A stretch of DNA of 41,688 nt. Origin: an uncultured Verrucomicrobiota bacterium (GTDB taxonomy: Bacteria > Verrucomicrobiota > Verrucomicrobiia > Verrucomicrobiales > DEV007). Every line of letters starts with the position of its first letter. The first letter of the stretch is position 1. The position numbers were made by a program, and so were the translations under genes. The notes beneath the pieces were generated by a model. The model did no database searches and had not been told where the DNA came from. It saw only the letters and a program-made list of their open reading frames with translations. The stretch is from NCBI GenBank assembly GCA_902589825.1, contig CACIUL010000028.1:1-41688 (forward strand), in the 5' to 3' direction. Shown in pieces: positions 41,416 through 41,688 of this stretch.

Positions 41416-41688
41416 ATGAAATTTTTCTATCTAAGCTTTCTGGCATTTGCCCCGGGATTTATTTTTGCCAATGACTTCAATGAGCCTATCAACGACCTTA
41501 AAATCAGGTCTACTTTTGAAAAACATCTGGGCAAACTTAGAGACGACGGGAAGCTGATTGAGGCAAACACGCTCACCACCCAACTCAAGGCGGAAAACCA
41601 CATACAGCTAAGACTTCCAAAGACCGAAGAAACACTCCCCACTCCCTCATCTGTTTATCAAAAAAACAAGAAAGGCATCCTCTGCTTT
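41416..41688 (+). CDS. Secreted protein, N-terminal part (3' end outside window)
   Basis: The frame starts at ATG 41416 and runs open to the window end, giving 91 residues. A signal peptide is clear (FYLSFLAFAPGFIFA, cleavage near residue 18). The mature part is polar and helical (NEPINDLKIRSTFEKHLGKL, ANTLTTQLKAEN), then SVYQKNKKGILCF at the edge. Some bacterial secreted trypsin-like proteases have a comparable SVY...V segment just before the protease domain, but too little is visible to call a family. It is divergent from hldD. Confidence 0.7.
   Translation, partial: MKFFYLSFLAFAPGFIFANDFNEPINDLKIRSTFEKHLGKLRDDGKLIEANTLTTQLKAENHIQLRLPKTEETLPTPSSVYQKNKKGILCF

Noticed and set aside
1-41688. 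CRISPR array, tRNA, rRNA, transposase, integrase or toxin-antitoxin pair
   Set aside because: No repeat-spacer pattern, cloverleaf, rRNA motif or mobile-element protein was found when reading both strands; small RNA genes without clear motifs could still be missed.

Overview
The window looks like chromosomal core DNA from a diderm, LPS-bearing bacterium, most likely Verrucomicrobiota of the Opitutae type. The evidence is a 2,568-residue lamin-tail/CotH/beta-helix secreted protein ending in the DxDGDGLxNLLEY-type segment common in that phylum, a BamD-like/LptE/HldD outer-membrane set, and a dapF-dapA-dapB cluster. This placement is inferred from protein character, not from a marker gene. I see no rRNA, tRNA, CRISPR array, insertion sequence, integrase or phage gene.

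Layout, left to right. Positions 1-1041 hold the 3' end of pyruvate carboxylase. Positions 1077-8783 (minus) hold the giant surface protein. A plus-strand run at 8950-14024 encodes a VanZ-like protein, TrpA, DapF, DapA, DapB, FolK and PanB (tryptophan, diaminopimelate/lysine, folate and pantothenate synthesis). A minus-strand run at 14034-17836 encodes AccA, a LysM protein with a degenerate L,D-transpeptidase-like domain, an unknown protein, acyl carrier protein and a two-helix membrane protein. Positions 17928-20709 carry thiH, thiS and an AI-2E-family permease.

Positions 20730-29703 are a mosaic of short convergent and divergent units: a small membrane protein, a TrmA/RlmD-type RNA methyltransferase, DUF423, an FAD oxidoreductase, a COG4091 homoserine-dehydrogenase-like protein, a D-2-hydroxyacid dehydrogenase, an MFS transporter, a class IV aminotransferase and an EamA transporter. 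Positions 29700-33208 (minus) carry Obg and two tandem paralogous GT4 glycosyltransferases. Positions 33582-40287 (plus) carry a BamD-like TPR protein, LptE, RsmI, a large secreted helical-repeat protein and a membrane-anchored alpha/beta hydrolase. HldD (minus) and the start of a secreted protein (plus) close the window.

Most genes serve housekeeping metabolism and envelope assembly: ACP and AccA for fatty acids, HldD and the glycosyltransferases plausibly for LPS sugars, LptE and a BamD-like protein for outer-membrane assembly, and Dap enzymes for peptidoglycan. I did not find a clear new defence or mobile system. The points most worth a second look are the giant surface protein, the apparent L,D-transpeptidase pseudoenzyme, the uncharacterised FAD/COG4091 pair in its small-molecule gene neighbourhood, overlapping inverted repeats upstream of the last gene, and the unusually tight convergent gene ends throughout.
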